A DNA stretch of 64,000 nt from Knufia peltigerae (taxonomy: Eukaryota > Ascomycota > Eurotiomycetes > Chaetothyriales > Trichomeriaceae), in the NCBI GenBank assembly GCA_030247855.1, contig JAPDRN010000020.1:1-64000 (forward strand), read 5' to 3'. Position numbers and translations under genes: made by a program. Positions within the stretch are counted from its first letter, which is position 1. Each line of letters starts with the position of its first letter. Below, one piece after another: positions 11,854 to 22,600 of this stretch. The notes under the pieces are model-generated. The model ran no database searches. It saw only the letters and a list, made by a program, of their open reading frames with translations, and was not told where the DNA came from.

Positions 11854-12505
11854 ATGTTCCGGATCGTCCGACAAGAGACTTCAAGTGTTAAACATTCACC
11901 AACGTGCTGCCAAACGGAAATGGGTGCCCTTCCAAGCAACCCAGCATCGTCTCCTTCACAAAAGTTGACCACTGGTATGTTTGTTCCATTCTCTGATGAC
12001 CTTGTCAGCTACTAGTATGATTAATCTCTTACAACTAGAAGGGTTCTCTCCGCCGACTATTGAGGCTTCGCCACTGAACGAACATCCCACACCTCCCATT
12101 ACACCAATTGAAGATTCTCCTTGCTACAATAGCATTATCGAGTGGTGTAGTGTCTGTGATTGCCACTTCATTGCAGGTACCAGCGCGAAAGAAAAACTTT
12201 GTGCTCTTATAGAAAACCTTGAAACCATCTATAATTCCTTGGTGAAAGAGCACAAACTTACAACTCAGACCTTGCCGCCACCAGAAGGCATTCATTGCCG
12301 TCCCCTTGAGCAAGCAGGAAATCTCCAACTACTGTCTACATTGTTCACAAGACTCAAAGCGTTTGTAACATGTAACAAGCTCGATCTTCCAGGAAGCGCC
12401 ATCCTTAAAATATTGGAAGACCGACAGAACCGCAACGACACGACGAGCGAAATCGAACAGCAATGGGAATGGTTATGGACACAGAGCAAAGTCGTCTCTA
12501 ACTAA
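11854..12505 (+). CDS. Hypothetical protein, 195 aa, two exons
   Basis: Exon 1 (11854-11974) and exon 2 (12039-12505) are joined by a 64-bp intron with a GTATGT donor and a CAACTAG acceptor; the join is in frame. The product has a Pro/Thr-rich linker (PTPPITPIEDSP), then a CSVCDCHF cluster followed by Leu-rich helices (LCALIENLETIYNSL, LLSTLFTRLKAF). This Pro-rich linker plus helical C-terminal layout is seen in fungal metabolite-cluster regulators, but no DNA-binding motif is visible. Function unknown. It converges on the JmjC-like gene, with only 107 bp between the stops. Confidence 0.45.
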
Positions 12506-12612
12506 GTTTCAAAGTCAATCGATAACTTGTTTTCTGCCCCTTGGTGCTTCACGAATCTCATGACACAAGCAATCCACGCATGCTCCACAGGTGGCCAAAT
12601 GTTGGACAATAA

Positions 12613-14728
12613 TCATTGTCCTTTGGTCTTCTTCGCGTTTGACCGACGGACAGTATGTTTGCGTCGTTTCTTCAATTGGGCTGGATGATAGTCCTGATCA
12701 CTGGAGTCCGAGCGAGCCAGAGGGTCAGTCTGTACCACTGACGATGAGATCGAAGATTCGGGTCCTGCTGGCTCGCAGAAGGCCAAGCACTCGCCGCCAG
12801 TCTCCTCGTGATACTCTTGAATATACGAGGATCGACATCGACAAAGTTCGTTGTGCGATGGTCCTTCACACCTGCAAAAGCACCTTCGTTCTGTACAACG
12901 AGGGTTCCTCTTTCCTAGACATGGCTCTCGACAGCCCAGAAAAATTTTGAGTTCTTTTGATTTTGCATAAAATTCTTGAGCACTGAAGTTTTCCCCAAAG
13001 TATTGTGTATCTTCTGAAACCATCTCTTCGACATATCTCCAGGCTTGAACTAGTTCCCTCTGGATTGGTTCGTTAGTAAGGTGGGCGTAACGAGCCAACC
13101 AAATCAAGTGGTCGGTGAACAATATAATCTCATGTGCATCCACATACATACCTCCTGTCATTAGACAGTGCTCTAATGTCAGAGGTGTATGGATGACTAA
13201 TGCTCCAGAAGGCATAATGAGCATTTCCCCGGGGAGAATAACGATGTGCTTGACTCTACCAGGCATGGGTATCCATGCTTGGCCCTCATTTTGAAAAGCC
13301 ATCTTCTCATTCTCTGTCGGGTTAGGAATGAAAGACCACACCTTTTTTCCAGAGATACAGTAAACAATAGTACCGGGAATGATGTCAACATGGGGGTTCG
13401 AGTATGACCCTCGAGAAGCGAAGATGACAAATTTGAAACATTCCCGTAGGTCGGTAGATAATGGACCTAGTTTGATTTCGTTGTTTTGTTTGCCTATATC
13501 AGGCCTCATTGATTCCATGGTATTGTCATTCGAAGATGAAGCCATAAGACGAAGTCGCTCTGTTATATATGGTAATATTTGATAGCGTGACTCAGGAAAT
13601 GGATGGGGGAAACAGCAAGGAAGGATTGAGCCTGAGATGCTCAGCATATTGATCGTTGAATGTGTGGTACAGAGTTCAGGTTGTTGCAAAACTTGCCGAA
13701 ATAGAGTAACCGCTCGAGGAATACTGACTCTTTGTGAGAATCCTTGAATACTAACATCGGCGCCGCTATAACCACGGATAAGGTGATCGAGAAAATCGGG
13801 GATCGTGAGATTGAGAGCAAACTCCGGTACCTCGAGAAGATGAATAGGAATGTGATGCACTGTGAAGAGTTCCTTCTGGGATTGGAACTCATCCCAAGCC
13901 ATCACTAAAACATCAGCATTGTCGATATTCTCAACATCTCCTGAACCAAGAAAGGATCCGGCCGGAGTCCAGGAGTATGCAAAGTCACTGGGGTTGGTAG
14001 TCTCGATGATATGATGATATTTCCTCGCCATACATATTTGTCGATTAATATCAGTCGCTTCACCATCAAGATCGATATTTCTTTCGTCGTCTTCGTCATC
14101 TAGAACGTCAATGCCCAATTGTTCTCTAATTTGATCAACAATCTTTCCCATTTCTCTGAGTAATAATCTAATTTGCGGTTCGTACTCAGAGCTGCGACGC
14201 TCGCCAAAGCCGATTTGCGGAAGTTGGTCTGTTAAACAGTAAGCACGATGTGTCTCGCAGGTTCATAACATATGGTGTACCCTTTTGACACTCTGGAAAG
14301 ATCTGTTTGCATTTATGCCCCGGTTTGTTAGCTTGGTGACGTTGGAAGGCGTGAATCCCAATGAAAACCTTCTCCTTGCTGCGTTCCCTGTCACAAACAG
14401 AGCAGACATAATGCGGCATGCTTTTATGGCGAAGAATGTTGTTACTTGCTTTCAGAGGGCAGCGTGAACACCAGCAAGGGGTTGGGTTTCGACATAATGG
14501 CTCTGCTGGTGGAGGTGGCTGTGCTGGGATCTGGTTGAATTGATGACCTTGATGGAATTCTTGCGTACGAGTTGCTGCAGTATGAGATGCTTGTAGGTAT
14601 TTCGGCGCCACACAGGAACAACTCAAACACTGATAGTGTGTTTGACCCTGCCGATGTCGGGAACGTCTCTCGTTTTTAGGGGTATACAGGCAATTTGGGT
14701 ATAAGCAATGATTGCGCCTTCCAACCAT
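12613..14728 (-). CDS. Zinc-finger protein with JmjC-like dioxygenase domain
   Basis: Two adjacent ORFs belong to one gene: exon 1 (14281-14728) and exon 2 (12613-14228), joined in phase by a 52-bp intron (GTACAC donor, TTTAACAG acceptor), giving 687 aa. The N-terminus carries Cys/His clusters, including CLYPNC, CLSCSC, CWCSRC and YVCSVCDRE followed by HAFQRHQANKPGH. Further on lies a JmjC-like beta-barrel: the metal-binding HxD is His429/Asp431 in SNPHVDIIPG and the distal His is about 496 in ALVIHTPLTLEHC, followed by GGMYVD. Downstream is a Cys-rich segment (CTERRCFCRCEG, CRCRSS) and a basic tail (KKRRKH). Known JmjC proteins are Fe(II)/2-oxoglutarate oxygenases acting on histones or other proteins. 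Catalysis is inferred from the retained triad; the substrate is unknown. Short 3' spacing to the convergent neighbour. Confidence 0.72.
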
Positions 14729-14738
14729 GACGAAGAGC

Positions 14739-14886
14739 AGACTGCAATGGGGATGAAAACGGCACAATGAGGATGAAAATGGCGCAATGGGGATGACAAT
14801 GGCACAAGAGGATGGAAAGGGCACAATGGGGATGGAAAGGGCATGATGGGGATAATAAGGGCATGATGGGGACGGAGTACTCCGTA
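14739..14886. repeat. 20-bp minisatellite in JmjC gene 5' region
   Basis: About seven imperfect copies of a roughly 20-bp unit, consensus GCACAATGGGGATGAAAATG, lie immediately upstream of the start codon of the zinc-finger/JmjC gene. They end in a palindromic CGGAGTACTCCG that contains the word TACTCCGTA (14878-14886). Purines are concentrated on the plus strand, so the transcript leader of the minus-strand gene would be pyrimidine-rich. An ORF extending through the repeat from 15013 is a repeat artefact. Confidence 0.88.
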
Positions 14887-15230
14887 CCCCGCACAGCGTT
14901 ATCAAGGCCGGGAATCTCGACTCATGGTTGGATACGGATTTGTGGGCCTTGTTAATTAGTGGCAATGGTTCAAAGGGAAGCTCTGCCGAGTCGCTTTGCG
15001 ACGAGTAGATCATCTCACATCCAGGATCAGAGAATTGAGGTCAATGCAAGCATCTTCCGAATGCGCCACAGTGAAGTGCTAAACTATTAGTAATCAATAT
15101 GATACTGCTAGACCTTTCTATATTACCCATTATCTAAAACCCTGTCCGAGCAGGAACCAGCAGGCTCGTCAAGAGTACAATCAACCTACTAAGAAACAAG
15201 TGAAATAGCTCCCTTCTCCTCCACCTCCCG
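14887..15230. other. Intergenic region between two minus-strand genes
   Basis: About 340 bp between the minisatellite and the stop of the cupredoxin gene. It must contain the cupredoxin 3' end and distal promoter of the JmjC-like gene. No additional feature seen. Confidence 0.5.
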
Positions 15231-16523
15231 TCAGACAATAACTATCAACCAGCAGACGAAGGCTGAAACTATACCAACTATGCCAATAACAAGACTAGTA
15301 CCCTCGTTTGTCTGCGCTCTTGTAGTGAGTAGGTGTGAGCTACTTTCCTCCTTCGACGAGGTACTGGTGTTGCTTGAGGCCAGTATAAGACTTGCCGAGC
15401 TCAAGGTGGTAAGAGAAATGGTTTGAAATGGCGAGCCATCCCCTATACTGGGGAACTCGGTGACGGTTGACAGAGATGATTCTAAGATACTCATAGCTGT
15501 TGCATTCATTATCTTAGAGGTGATAGAAGAGAAAGTACTGTTTGAAAAACCACTAATACTAGTGACAGGCATAGGTGAATCTGAGCTCGGCTTCACAGAG
15601 ACAGTACTAGATGAGCTACTTGAGCTCGTAGTAAACATAGTTGTTGTCGAGCTCTGTGTCGTTGAGGCAGTGCTTGTAGAAATTCCTATACCGTCATTAG
15701 AAGGGAATTAGGCAGTGGGTAGAAAAGCACTAGTGCTAGACATGCCTTGCGTACTAGTCATTGTAGTTGTGGGTAGATAGCTTGGTATCGACCGAGCATT
15801 GTCCAAAAATTCGTTCATGGCAGCGCCGGGATTTATTGCAAAAACCATACCAGCATGGCAGTGAGAAGTAGGGACAATTTGCCGGCAGAAAAACCACCTA
15901 GATGAATTGCTGTTTACAGTAATTGCCACTGCCCGTCTCGCACGATCGTCCGAGTTGACATTGGTGAATCCAGAATCAAATCCTCCGGCAAGGACTTCAC
16001 AAGGTGCTCCGAGAGTCGCCTCGCTCAGAGTATGGTTAAATGAGTGGAAATTGAACAAAACAACGTCTCCAGGCATTGCAAGGACTTGATCAGGGTCGAA
16101 GAGTAATTGTCGCTGCATCCCAACCTCGACGGTGTGCGTAGTCGCGGCTCCAGACTGACTTGAGGCGGTTGAAGAGGGTGCAAGCACACTTGTATAAGAG
16201 CGTAGAGCAGCCCCGGGAGCTAGTGTAGTGAAGACAGAGGAAGAGCCACCCATATCTACAACCACAGAAGTAGCTTGTACTTCAGGAGGAGTGCTGATGA
16301 TGCTTGAGGTTGGAGTTCCAAGACTATCGCAGTCGATACCGACTCCAATGTCGAATGCACCGGGACTTCCATCCTGATCAGTGAATGTCACTGAGGTCTG
16401 GAATGTTCCGTACCTGTAGATCCATCAGTATAGCGCTTGTTCAGTATGATGCTAGGTCTCATACAACTGGGAAGTTGAGGCTACTTTGAGTACAAGGAAG
16501 AGAGTAGGTGAGAAGAATCGCAT
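15231..16523 (-). CDS. Serine-rich extracellular cupredoxin, GPI-anchor-like tail
   Basis: Exon 1 (16466-16523) starts with MRFFSPTLFLVLKVAST, a clear signal peptide. A 52-bp intron (16414-16465) joins it to YGTFQTSVTFTDQDG. The cupredoxin core carries the copper ligands NFHSFNH, a WFFC Cys and TSHCHAGM. Ser/Thr-rich linkers follow, and the C-terminus ends in a hydrophobic SLVIGIVGIVSAFVCWLIV tail that fits a GPI-anchor signal. An in-frame TAA at 15708-15710 interrupts the frame; it is removed, in phase, by a possible 45-bp (GTGCTT) or 69-bp (GTACGC) intron sharing the acceptor TATAG and a TTCTAATGAC branch site. The family is fungal cell-surface plastocyanin-like proteins of uncertain function. 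Confidence 0.78.
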
Positions 16524-17708
16524 GGTGTCTGAGTTGGTATACGAGCAGGCATTGTAAACAGTGGCGCAGAGACATGATTTATAAGAACAGTTTTAACAAG
16601 AGACCTAGAGAGCCGTTCTCGGCTCTTTGCGCAGGATAAGGTGCGGAAAGCCACTAGAGCTAACATGTCGGGCGTATTCAGGAGATCTAAAGCTGTCCTG
16701 AGATGGCGTTGCCATAATTGGGGGTTATCACGATGGCTTCACCGGTCATCTTGTGCATCTGGCAGTAAGCCTTCGACGAGTGTTTACTCAGATTCTTTGT
16801 GAATAGGATTACGGCACAAGTTACAGCATCCATCGATATCTATCGCCATCGTCCTCGCTCGGTTGATGGTAAACATCTCTCGCACTGGTACTAAAATTTT
16901 ATTGTGGACTATGATGGTTGTATATCACACACTGAGCGCATAATGGGAGGCATCAGTGGGACTTCCTGGACAAATAATATCGTAAAGGAAGGTTAGTAGG
17001 TCCTTTTCACCAAACATGGCTTAATCAGGACAATATGTTTAATGACTTACTCCGTATTACTGGAGACAATTTATAATCGATTCTTAGCGTCGTGTAATTC
17101 TTAATAACACCTTCGTGGAAAACTCGTAGACTAGGTTAGATAGTGATTTAAATAATAGCAATAATAAAACATAATAAGTATATATAGAATCATACAGCTT
17201 CACTATTATAAAAGATATATAGACAGAGCCGAGAGGGTTCATCTATTTCTATTCTGTTTCAAGTGTACTCCAAACTAGAGCATCACTATCCATCCTTTTA
17301 AAGACTATATGCGCATCTTCTAGACACCGAATTCGCACATTTCTATACAACAATAAAAGACGCAACCACAACCGCCTACACTCTAGTAAAACAGAAGTAA
17401 TAAAGTCAGGAGTGTAGTAAACACGATCCACCTTGCTCGGACCAATTCTGTGTACATCCTGGGTGAGGCCGATTTTGCACGTTACGATACGATGGACTGA
17501 GTTCCAGGTTCTCATTCTCACACAGGGGCCAGCCCTTGGACTATCCATCTATCCAGGATCCTCCCAGCTCTCTCCGAAAATAACTTCATGTATTCCATGT
17601 CTGATCTTAACTCTCCGGTTTGTATGATACCTAATAATTCCCTCTCCATCGTAGTGCCAGAGTCCTGTATACGACAAACTTGGTTTGGGCTCTCTTTGAC
17701 TCTAGCCG
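16524..17708. other. AT-rich gene-poor stretch
   Basis: Almost 1.2 kb without a convincing gene. The segment 17050-17225 is strongly AT-rich with poly-A/T-like runs and TATATA words and could be a small repeat-decay (RIP-like) island. One copy of TACTCCGTA lies at 17048-17056. A 99-codon minus ORF (17249-17548) has a Leu/Arg-rich composition but no recognisable feature and is not called. Confidence 0.55.
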
Positions 17709-18376
17709 TTATGGACTAAATTTAGAAAGTTCAGGATGCGCATGTTCCTGGCTTAACGTTGCATCTTCGTTATGTTCACGGCCCTCGAAACTCAGACTCT
17801 CACGAGTCTCAGGCAACATCCCCTCCTCTGCCAGCAGGAGATTGTCGTCTTCTTCTGCATCACCTAGCTCGTTGCCGTGAGTCACTGCTCTTGGTGAGTC
17901 CCTGGTGCTTGCAAGCGACATCGTATCATCGTTGTCTATATTCAGCGCATCACTAGCTGATAAATCACTGTTGTGTTCGGAGATGGAATGGCTATCTTCG
18001 AGAGAAGGCCATAGTTCATCGCCCAGGCCGCTTGCTTCCCATTCGATGAGTATATCGTCTTCACCAACGCTCGTTAGAACGGAGTGGTTGCTAGAGGTGC
18101 TTGAACTGTCGTCGTCGGTTGTAGAGCCATATGTGTAAGGGTTGCAATTTCGAAATTCTCCGAGAAGACTCTTTGCAGATGAGTCTACGCCAGCAGGTGG
18201 TTTGGAACGCTTCCGTGTTTTGTCATAAATACTCTCCAGTCGGAGTAGGAGGAGGTTGGAGTAAACATATAAACGAACGCACATTTTGCTAAATAAAGGT
18301 GGGTAAGTGTGTAGATCAAGCCTGGTCAGAAAACTCACAGGATTTTCGTGCAGAGAGGATTTTGCTGGTGATGCAT
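17709..18376 (-). CDS. Acidic serine-rich hypothetical protein, 205 aa
   Basis: A 38-bp first exon (18339-18376, MHHQQNPLCTKI) is joined to exon 2 (17709-18288) by a 50-bp intron with a GTGAGT donor and TTTATTTAG acceptor. The N-terminus has a hydrophobic patch (VYSNLLLLRL) and a basic KTRKRSK segment. The rest is dominated by Asp, Glu and Ser (for example STTDDDSSSTSS and NELGDAEEDDN), so it is probably disordered. No family recognised. It is divergent from the gene at 18607, with which it shares a short upstream region. Confidence 0.5.
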
Positions 18377-18606
18377 GAAATATGATTGAGCTAGTCAGAG
18401 GAGAAGCTGCCCGACTAAGTGGCATATTTGTATCTTGCGAAGAACCCAGGAAAGTGATCTCAGACCTCCATTATCGGATCGCCAATTCATCCAGTTCATG
18501 GGACGTGAACACTCCTGTGGAAGCTATTAGTACTAAGTTTCGCTCGTCCTTCACCCGAATTTTCAACAAGATGCGACGGTTTTATCGGAAACAAGTTCAC
18601 TTCGTC

Positions 18607-19236
18607 ATGCCTCCATCCACCTCGCGGGTGTCACGAGAGGATGAGGACTGGGCCATGCACCATTTTTGCAAGCACATTTCGAGATGCAATTTTTGCGACA
18701 GTCATCGTTTTGTATCATCAATGCCTCTCCAGGTGGGAAGCCTGTGCCCCGATGGTTGCCAACACGCTCGCAGTGTCAGAAGATATCTTTACTTTCACAA
18801 AGGCTCCATATATTCAACCTGGGACAGAACCAAAGACAAGATTCCTATGAGAGTCGAAGTTCCTAGCGAGTTCAGTTTCGCGTTTCATCTTCTCCACGCT
18901 CACGCGTATGGATTTCCCTTAGAAGTTCAACAATACATACGCCGACCTGCCAATACGTCAGAACGAGAAACAAGAACGGCCGAGCGAGCTGATCGCCCCG
19001 GGAGATATGGGCAGGAGCAGGGTGGGAGGGAAATCTATAGTAGGGAACGCGGCAGTCGTGTCGATTACTATCACACACAGCAATACCACAATGTGACAGC
19101 AGATACTCGAACTACGATACAAGAGGGCAACTCGCCGCTTTTTGGCTCTGGAGATATCATACTCCAAGGACCAATGACTGTCCACATTCATTTGGAGAGA
19201 CACAGGGCAGAACAGATCGTTGAGCAAAGATTTTAG
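18607..19236 (+). CDS. Fungal Cys/His-rich hypothetical protein, about 209 aa
   Basis: I chose the ATG at 18607 (MPPSTSRVSREDEDWA); ATGs at 18571 and 18382 are in frame but the earlier one overlaps the neighbour's 5' region. The core HHFCKHISRCNFCDSH, then a CPDGC segment with a following ARSVRRYLYFHKGSIYS, resembles a lineage-widespread fungal family of unknown function with a CxxC-type head and a stretch resembling a long Tyr-rich helix. The C-terminal half is Arg/Glu-rich and likely disordered, then ends in a hydrophobic DIILQGPMTVHIHL beta segment. Family membership is by pattern memory; function is unknown. Confidence 0.55.
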   Translation: MPPSTSRVSREDEDWAMHHFCKHISRCNFCDSHRFVSSMPLQVGSLCPDGCQHARSVRRYLYFHKGSIYSTWDRTKDKIPMRVEVPSEFSFAFHLLHAHAYGFPLEVQQYIRRPANTSERETRTAERADRPGRYGQEQGGREIYSRERGSRVDYYHTQQYHNVTADTRTTIQEGNSPLFGSGDIILQGPMTVHIHLERHRAEQIVEQRF

Positions 19237-19634
19237 GAAGGTTATGCTGGACATACCAGGACTCTTGGAAAGCACTGCAAGGATCAGGCTACTCATGTAC
19301 TCGAAGGCAATCTTATCCACTACCTTTTGTGTAAAGAAAAGTGTTCTTTCCACCTAATCTGACTGACCAAGTGCTTGTTTCAGCCTTAGAAGTACAACAC
19401 TAGAGCACAGCACCAGTAAAATCTAGGCAAATCATGCCAAGCCAGAATCCGAGAACGGATATCGGTCCCTTAGCAGATTCCTGATCGCCATTAACAGCCG
19501 CCGCGGAGATCGGATTCTGCCTTTCTAGAACTCCTTGGATTTCAGCTGACGTTCTCTCCAGGGTTGTTACAGTAGCATCTACGAAATGAAACTTATATCT
19601 ATGTCGATATATTAGACCAGGATAAAGGGGTCAG
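19237..19634. other. Upstream region of the 1061-aa gene
   Basis: About 400 bp separating two plus-strand genes. It contains no open frame of interest on the plus strand; the minus ORF 18958-19353 is antisense to the preceding gene. Confidence 0.5.
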
Positions 19635-22600
19635 ATGGCCCATGGTGTTGAAAACAGCGTCGTCTCATCCGCTGCGCGGACTTTGACCAAAAATCCCCTC
19701 CGTCTGATTCCTCACACTGCGAATTCTATTGTCACCACCGTTAGCTGTCTTCTAAGTCTCTCAAACCTTTTGTCCTCCAGTTCCAGTTCATTTCGGCCAA
19801 ATAACGAGCTACAGTTGTCTCTCCAAGGTGTTCTAGATTTAGCGGAGCCTCTCATCACCCAAATCACCCCTGAGTCAGACCTACAGTCCATTCTCACAGA
19901 GCGCGTTGTTCGATCCAGGGTCCCAAACGGAGAGTTCGGCGACTCTTTCGATTACTTAGGTCTGTTCCTAGACAGTGCGGAAACACTTGCGCTGTTGGGT
20001 CTAGGTCTAAGTCGAAGCTCTTCGACCAAATCCCGGAAGCCTGCGAAGCTAAATAGAACAAACTCGATATCAACATTTTCTTCCTCTGCACGCCCACTTT
20101 CTCGCTCTGCTCTTCTCAATACCTTCACTACTTCCAGCTATATCTACTTGACCAAGTTCTACTCAGAAAAACATCTCCACCTCATTCCGGGCCTTTACAT
20201 CTCCACCTCGTCGGTTGTGCGTGCAGTTTGGGATCTTTACTATAGTTTCGGATCTACTACCCAATTCGAAGATACTGTATCAGCAGTAAACCGGACTACT
20301 ACCGAGATCCTTGTCGCCTTCGTCCGAAAGAACAAAGTCAAAGGTATTGACCCAAAGCTTTACGGCCAAGTGAATTCAGAACATTTCTGTGCGATTCGAC
20401 ACATCATCAAGGCTGTACACCATCGAATTAGGGAGATCACGAACGGCGACCAAGACAGCGCATCAATTACAGCTTTTTTTCAAGAAGTTGGCGAGCTCCT
20501 TCTTCAACTTGAGCAGTACAGTGTAAGGGTTGCCTGGGAATCCGGGGCAATTAGAGACCTTGTCTTCGATCGCATCCGATTCGTTGCCCATATTCTCGGG
20601 TCTTTCAACATCAGGACTGCAAGAATTGTCTTATCTCATCTATATTCTGTGCTTGCTAGCGACGATCCGGCTGTCCTAGCTAGATTCCTGCTTATACTGA
20701 ACCGAGTATTGGACAGTCACTCTGATCCAACCTTCGTCCGAGATCTTAGAAGGGAGCTGCAGTATACTCCTGTTTGTGTCAACCTTTCAAGTCAACGAGT
20801 AAACGCAATCACATCGGGCAGGATTGAAACGCCATCCAACAAAATGGGCAAAAGTAGACAGGCAACTCCGCCAGCAGATTGGGAGAGAAGACCTCTTGAC
20901 GGACTGACTATCGTACAGCTGCAACGTATTCTCGATGATAATGATATTGAATACAATCGCAAAGACAAGAAGCGCGTATTGGTCAACCTTGTGAAGAAGC
21001 ATTGCATGAGTGGCAGGTCCAAGGGCAAGGACAAGGGCAAGGCCAAAGCCTTCGCTCATACGGATGCACTGATTGACGAAACCATCAGCGAGAATGACTC
21101 TAACATGGATTCCGCTGGTGAGAGTGGTATGCCCGGCGCCTTCCAGCCAGATCAAACAACAAACGAGGCCAGTGGAGAGTCAGACGACCCTATTGCTCTT
21201 ACGCCGACAAAGAAACATCGAAAGGAGGCTAGCAACGTCGGGGCAAGAGACAGGGGAAAAGCGTCGAGCAAGGCAGAGCAAGTTAAGAAGGCTGCCGGTC
21301 GGAAAGAAGGAAGTAAGCGAAATAGAAGAGCAGAGGACGATGGTCCTGACAGTGCTTCTGAGAACAATGCTAGCGAGTCTTCCGACGCTGAGACGGATAG
21401 TGAAGATGATGAGACAGGGCCGCCAAGTGACACGAGCAGCGACAACCGGAGACATATCGATGGCGACGACAGTGATGAGAGTGCTGACAGTGAAGAAGAA
21501 TCCGATGACGAGACGAACGGCGGTACTACCTCAGGTAGTGATTCCAGCAACGATGTTATCGAATCCATCGAACAACCACGCATGCGAACGTTAGCCCAAA
21601 TTGATAAAGCCATGGGGAACAAATCGTCCACGTCACTTCTTTCTGGTGGAAAGATCGTAGGTTGGAATTGGATAGGACAAAATACTCGCGTATGTGTTGA
21701 ATTCAAGATTGGGAATGTATATACAGGGAGAGTTAAATCAGGACGCCACTATGACTTTGAGAAAAGCTACGAGACTAATATCGCAGTTCAGACTAGGTTT
21801 TTAGCTGGAAAAAGGACACGTGGGGACGCGCGCATGATTAAGCCGGATATCGATCCTAAGCGGATCGGTCTTGGGACAATCTATTGGGACGACCTAGGCG
21901 CGAAGGACCCTATCTCCGTCCTACACCCTTCCAAGGTCGGAGAATTTCCGTGGACCTATATCGACGCGAAGATTCCTGGTGTCTCTGGAACGTTGAAAGT
22001 CGCCCGCAGGTTCTTACCTCACCTGCTACAAAGACCAGAAAGCTGGGTCCACTACTTCCTTTATAAAACTGCCCGCCAGCAGGAGCGACGATTTGAGCAA
22101 GCGTTTAAGAAAAAAAAACGTAGTTCCGCTGAAGTCATCGAGATCTCGGACAGCGAAGAGGAGGTAACACCGCGGGACACGCGAACTCGGCGTGCCTCTA
22201 GTGCACAGAAGCGAACTCCTTCTGCTAGAGCCCACACATACAACCAAGAAAGTGATGCATCATCGGAACCCAATGGGCCTGGACGTTCCAGGAAGGACAC
22301 TCCTGTCAAGAGGAGAAGTCGTGAGGCCACCTTCGACAGCGGGTATGACAGTCCCCATGACGACAGGTACCTCATGTCAGGAGCGAATCCGGCAGCAAAG
22401 AAGCACCGTTCGCAAAGATCTCGAACCTCTAATTCATCCGATGAAGACCCTACTCCGTCTTCCAATAACAGTGAACGAAGGTCGAAATCTAGGTCACGAT
22501 TAAGTTCGAGAGATATGTCGACAAGGGATGAGTCATTGATGGAGGATGAAGAGGACGATCAAAGTCACCGCGGTTCGAGGCGAAGAGAGGAGTCCGGGAG

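Noticed and set aside
17249..17548. 99-codon minus-strand ORF
   Set aside because: Leu/Arg-rich with no motif, no splice partner and next to an AT-rich island; insufficient evidence.
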